From the NCBI GenBank assembly GCA_002315325.1, contig DCGU01000042.1:1-9077 (forward strand): a DNA stretch of 9,077 nucleotides. Direction: 5' to 3'. Below the pieces are notes generated by a model. The model did not search any database. It worked only from the letters and a program-made list of their open reading frames with translations, and was not told where the DNA came from. The DNA is from Clostridiales bacterium UBA1770 (GTDB lineage Bacteria > Bacillota > Clostridia > Oscillospirales > CAG-272). Shown here piece by piece: positions 6,185-9,077 of this stretch. The first letter of the stretch is position 1. Every line of letters starts with the position of its first letter. The translations under genes were made by a program, and so were the position numbers.

Positions 6185-6971
6185 AATCAGTCACGTAACG
6201 AAAATATACAACCGCGGCACGGTGGATGAAAAAATTGCGCTGGACGACCTGTCGCTCACCATTCATAACGGGGAATTTATTACCGTTATCGGCGGCAACG
6301 GGGCGGGAAAATCAACGTTGCAAAACGTTATTTGCGGCGCTGCACTGCCAGACGCGGGTACCGTAACGTTGGACGGAAAAGACGTGACGCGTTTGCCGGA
6401 GCACAAACGGGCCGCTTACCTCGGCCGCGTGTACCAGGACCCGCAAATGGGTACGGCGGCGGATATGCAAATTGAGGAGAATATGGCGCTTGCCGCACGG
6501 CGCGGCAAACGGCGTACGCTCGCACCCGGTATTCGGCGCAGTGAACGCGAGGCGTTTCGCACACAGCTGGCGTCCCTCGGTTTGGGGTTGGAAAACCGTC
6601 TATCGACCAAGGTCGGTACACTGTCGGGCGGTCAGCGCCAGGCACTGGCATTGCTGATGGCAACCATGCAGCACCCGCAGCTGCTCATGCTGGACGAACA
6701 TACGGCAGCACTGGACCCCAAAACGGCCGCACGTGTGTTATCCATCACCGATGCATTCGTACGGGACCAACGTCTGACCACGTTGATGATTACACATAAT
6801 ATGCGGGATGCGATTGCCTACGGTGACAGACTGATTATGTTGAATGAAGGCAGAATCATTTTGGATATTGCGGGTGAGGATAAAAAAGCGCTCACCGTGG
6901 AAAAACTCCTGCATCGCTTCAATCAGGTCGGCGGAAAAGAATTCTCGGGTGACCGCGCCATTTTGTCCTGA
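6177..6971 (+). CDS. ABC importer ATPase (TrpZ-like)
   Basis: This 264-aa nucleotide-binding subunit powers the importer. Walker A is GGNGAGKST (39-47), the Q-loop is in YQDPQMGT (Gln87), the signature is LSGGQ (149-153), Walker B is LLMLDE (169-174) with catalytic Glu174, and the switch His is His207 in ITHNM. The residue after the catalytic Glu is His (DEHTAALDP) rather than the usual Pro; from memory this is common in this transporter subgroup. The ATG at 6177 overlaps the permease stop (6182-6184) and has GAGGAG ten bases upstream. A GTG at 6168 would add three residues and has only GGAG as SD. The overlap implies translational coupling. No convincing terminator follows the stop. Confidence 0.92.
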   Translation: MLEISHVTKIYNRGTVDEKIALDDLSLTIHNGEFITVIGGNGAGKSTLQNVICGAALPDAGTVTLDGKDVTRLPEHKRAAYLGRVYQDPQMGTAADMQIEENMALAARRGKRRTLAPGIRRSEREAFRTQLASLGLGLENRLSTKVGTLSGGQRQALALLMATMQHPQLLMLDEHTAALDPKTAARVLSITDAFVRDQRLTTLMITHNMRDAIAYGDRLIMLNEGRIILDIAGEDKKALTVEKLLHRFNQVGGKEFSGDRAILS

Positions 6972-7023
6972 CACTGCCGCTGTGCCCGGGGTAGGAAGCC
7001 CATACGTCCACAGGCGTTTTTCA

Positions 7024-7052
7024 TTGACAAACCTCACGTTCCATTGTATGAT
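7024..7052 (+). promoter_or_regulatory. SigA-type promoter of the lipoprotein hydrolase gene
   Basis: TTGACA (7024-7029), a 17-bp spacer and TATGAT (7047-7052) give a near-consensus promoter. The start would be near 7059, about 45 nt before the ATG at 7104. This separates the hydrolase from the importer operon, although read-through from the latter is possible because no terminator is visible between them. Confidence 0.8.
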
Positions 7053-7103
7053 AATGGAAACAGGCGGTTTATATATAAATGAAATCGCCGAGGAGTATTA
7101 TTT

Positions 7104-8123
7104 ATGACGTTTATGAAAAGAATCATTGCACTGTCACTGTTATGCATCGTCACGCTGGCATTGCTGCCGTTGTCGCTCGCTGCCTGCGGAAACGGCAAAA
7201 ACAAAGATAACGGCAAAATCATTGAAATCACCGCTACGACCGAGGCGATTGCCTATCGCGACGCCATGTTTGAAACAACCGGGGCGCTGGGCACAACACG
7301 GGAGCAGCAGCTTGCCGCCTGGGATGCGTCATTGGAACAACTTTCGGCTGTTTATCACAACGGTCTGCCCGCAGGGGCCGATGCGTATGACCTTGTCAAA
7401 GAGCCGTGCGAGTACGGCGACCTGTATTCCCTGACGCCGGACGACGGCACGTACGACTGTATCGTGCTGTATATCCACGGCGGTGCTTGGGTGTATGAGA
7501 TTGACGCCCTGCACGTGGCGTTTTGCGATGCACTGAGGGACGAACTGCACGCCAAGGTATATATCCCGCTGTACCCGCTCGCCCCGCAATACAACTATAC
7601 CGATACCTATCAAATGATGGATGCCGTGTATACGAGTCTGTTGGAGCAGGACAAGCCCATCTATATCATGGGTGATTCCGCCGGCGGTACGATTACGCTG
7701 GGGTTTGTATTAAATCTTAAACTCGACGGCAAAAAACTGCCGGATAAAGTGGTGGCCATGGCGCCCTGCGCCGACCTGTCCTTCACCAATACGGAGATCG
7801 ATACCTATGCACAACGGGACGGCATGCTGCAGAAGTATTTGTGCGCATCCGCCGCAGCCGTGTGGGCGGACGGGGCAGATTTGACCAACCCTGCCGTCAG
7901 CCCCCTGTACGGTGACTTTGCCGGGTTCCCCGATACCATGCTCTTTGTCGGCGACTGCGATATTTTGTGCCCCGATGACCTAAAACTCTATGACAAAATG
8001 GTGCAGGCCGGCGTCAACGTGACGCAAATCATGGGCAGGGGACTGTGGCACGTGTATCCCATTTTCAATATCCCCGAAGCGCAGCAATGCATGGATTTCA
8101 TCGTTGATTTTTGCAAAGGGTAA
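7104..8123 (+). CDS. Alpha/beta-hydrolase lipoprotein, HSL (esterase/lipase) type
   Basis: This 339-aa protein has a lipoprotein signal ending in LAAC (Cys28), so it should be anchored outside the cell membrane. From about residue 115 it is an alpha/beta hydrolase of the hormone-sensitive-lipase group. His125-Gly-Gly forms the HGG oxyanion motif, GDSAGG (190-195) carries nucleophile Ser192, Asp286 lies in GDCDIL, and His316 lies in GLWH. The triad is therefore complete and the enzyme is probably active on short-chain esters, acetylated sugars or amides, but the substrate is unknown. Residues 29-110 form a helical N-terminal cap after a short polar linker. The SD GAGGAG (7090-7095) is 8 bases before the ATG. 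It has its own promoter and is followed by another separately promoted hydrolase gene. Confidence 0.88.
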   Translation: MTFMKRIIALSLLCIVTLALLPLSLAACGNGKNKDNGKIIEITATTEAIAYRDAMFETTGALGTTREQQLAAWDASLEQLSAVYHNGLPAGADAYDLVKEPCEYGDLYSLTPDDGTYDCIVLYIHGGAWVYEIDALHVAFCDALRDELHAKVYIPLYPLAPQYNYTDTYQMMDAVYTSLLEQDKPIYIMGDSAGGTITLGFVLNLKLDGKKLPDKVVAMAPCADLSFTNTEIDTYAQRDGMLQKYLCASAAAVWADGADLTNPAVSPLYGDFAGFPDTMLFVGDCDILCPDDLKLYDKMVQAGVNVTQIMGRGLWHVYPIFNIPEAQQCMDFIVDFCKG

Positions 8124-8126
8124 AAC

Positions 8127-8143
8127 GCAAGTTGACAACCTGC
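8127..8143. promoter_or_regulatory. Imperfect dyad over the -35 box (possible operator)
   Basis: GCAaGTTGaCAACcTGC is a 17-bp dyad with seven of eight arm pairs matching. It covers the -35 hexamer TTGACA (8132-8137) of the next promoter. A dimeric repressor could bind there. The -35 hexamer itself supplies part of the symmetry, so this may be chance. Confidence 0.3.
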
Positions 8144-8159
8144 CAAAAAAGCATATAAT
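8132..8159 (+). promoter_or_regulatory. SigA promoter of the beta-lactamase-family gene
   Basis: TTGACA (8132-8137), a 16-bp spacer and TATAAT (8154-8159) are both perfect hexamers. The start would be near 8166, about 34 nt before the ATG. It begins only nine bases after the stop codon of the preceding hydrolase gene. Confidence 0.85.
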
Positions 8160-8199
8160 AAACGCAGCGACTCATTTACTGTAAAGGAGTAATAACGAT

Positions 8200-9018
8200 A
8201 TGCAGGAACTGTTAAAACGATTTGAGGCGGAGGGACGCAACGTCTATTCCGCGACCGTGATCAACAACGGTGTGGCAGAAACCAAGTTTTTCAAGGACTA
8301 TGAAATCAACCCCAGCGCCGTTTGTCTGCGCAACATCTATTCCGTTGCCAAGGCGTTTACCGTGACCGCCGTCGGCTTTTTGTACGACGAGGGCAAGATT
8401 CGCCCCACCGATACGCTGCGGGATATTTACGGCAAACTGCCGGACGGCACCGACCCCAAGTGGTACGACGTGACGGTACACAACTTTTTGTCCCACGAGA
8501 CCGGCTACCTGCACGGCTACGACCTGGACTGCCAGAACCTGCGCGACTTTACCGATAAGGACGACTGGTTCGAGTTTTTGTTGAGCCACCCCATCGAGGG
8601 TACGCCCGGCGTGGACCACGCCTACACCGATATGAACTTCTACGGCCTTTCCTGTATCGTGACCAAGATCACCGGCCGCCCCCTGCAGGACTATATGCGC
8701 GATAAGTTCTTCAATCCCGCCAAGTTCCGCGAATGGGCCTGGAGTGCAGACCCCATGGGCCGTGCCCTGGGCGGCACCGCACTCTACGTTTCCACCGCCG
8801 ATATGGCCAAGTTGGGCCTGTTGTGGCTGCAGCGTGGCAAATGGGAGGGCAAACAAATTTTGTCCGAGGAGTGGATTGACTGGGCACTCCAGAACAAGTA
8901 CGAACTCAAGCCCTGCGACGGTGACCCGTTGGTGGTTGCCAAGGGCGGCATGTTCGGCCAGGAGCTGCGCATCGACTACCGCCGTCAGCGCGTTATCGCG
9001 TTTGAATCTTATTGGTAA
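8200..9018 (+). CDS. Beta-lactamase-fold serine hydrolase (class C / EstB type), no signal peptide
   Basis: This 272-aa protein belongs to the serine beta-lactamase/D,D-peptidase-like superfamily (Pfam Beta-lactamase). The three active-site motifs are visible: SVAK (Ser48 nucleophile, Lys51), YTDMN (Tyr142, Asn146) and KGG (248-250), followed by MFGQ, the equivalent of the family HTG/HGG box. There is no signal peptide, so it is probably cytoplasmic and more likely an esterase or amidase than an antibiotic-resistance enzyme. It is shorter than typical AmpC (about 360 aa) but complete at the C-terminus, ending soon after the last strand as many small family members do. The SD AAAGGAG (8183-8189) lies 10 bases before the ATG. 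It is a single-gene unit with its own promoter and terminator. The substrate is unknown. Confidence 0.85.
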   Translation: MQELLKRFEAEGRNVYSATVINNGVAETKFFKDYEINPSAVCLRNIYSVAKAFTVTAVGFLYDEGKIRPTDTLRDIYGKLPDGTDPKWYDVTVHNFLSHETGYLHGYDLDCQNLRDFTDKDDWFEFLLSHPIEGTPGVDHAYTDMNFYGLSCIVTKITGRPLQDYMRDKFFNPAKFREWAWSADPMGRALGGTALYVSTADMAKLGLLWLQRGKWEGKQILSEEWIDWALQNKYELKPCDGDPLVVAKGGMFGQELRIDYRRQRVIAFESYW

Positions 9019-9060
9019 AAAAGCAACGCCTATCGCATTTTGCGATAGGCGTTGTTTTTT
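9017..9060 (+). terminator. Intrinsic terminator after the serine hydrolase gene (bidirectional)
   Basis: CAACGCCTATCGCA (9024-9037) and TGCGATAGGCGTTG (9041-9054) form a perfect 14-bp stem with a TTT loop, followed by six T (9055-9060). A run of A before the stem (9017-9022) would give the minus strand its own T tract. It could therefore also stop a gene converging from the right. Confidence 0.95.
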
Positions 9061-9077
9061 GGTGTGTCGGGCATGAC

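Noticed and set aside
6972..7023. Terminator after the importer ATPase gene
   Set aside because: Only very short G/C pairings can be drawn and the TTTTT near 7017 has no proper stem before it, so I do not call a terminator.
8200..9018. Antibiotic-resistance beta-lactamase
   Set aside because: The protein has the fold motifs but lacks a signal peptide and is much shorter than AmpC enzymes. A housekeeping esterase or amidase role is more likely.

Overview
The window looks like chromosome of a Gram-positive anaerobe, probably a Clostridia-type Firmicute. I infer this from strong consensus SigA promoters (TTGACA with 16-17 bp spacers), AGGAG-type ribosome binding sites, lipoprotein signal peptides with lipobox cysteines, a LemA protein, and base composition around one half GC by eye. 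No species can be named. There are eight clear protein genes, one short leader-peptide gene, four good promoters and three intrinsic terminators or attenuators. I see no rRNA, tRNA, CRISPR array or transposase.

Layout. Positions 1-134 are non-coding and hold two inverted copies of a G/C-rich palindromic element and a perfect 16-bp palindrome. Positions 163-3864 hold a leftward operon (minus strand). It runs from a TTGACA-N17-TAAAAT promoter through a 610-aa membrane protein of unknown function (GTG start), a LemA-family membrane protein, and an S66-family (LD-carboxypeptidase/MccF-like) serine peptidase, and ends in a terminator hairpin. A second promoter (TTGACA-N17-TATAAT) fires rightward from the same intergenic region.

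The most interesting part is 3970-6971. This rightward unit begins with a short leader ORF (4032-4133) whose codons 11-18 are all Tyr or Phe (YFYYFYFY). It is followed by an intrinsic terminator and then by a three-gene ABC importer: lipoprotein binding protein, BPD_transp_2-type permease and ATPase. The importer resembles the TrpXYZ type. The leader RNA can fold in two mutually exclusive ways. The control-codon hairpin plus terminator would stop transcription. A 12-pair antiterminator (4104-4115 with 4174-4187) would destroy the terminator. This is a ribosome-mediated attenuator that should read charged tRNA-Tyr and tRNA-Phe, so it predicts a tyrosine/phenylalanine importer that is switched on when those amino acids run short.

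Positions 7024-9060 hold two separately promoted hydrolases on the plus strand. The first is a surface lipoprotein of the alpha/beta-hydrolase (HSL-like) family. The second is a leaderless, probably cytoplasmic, beta-lactamase-fold serine hydrolase, followed by a near-perfect terminator hairpin.
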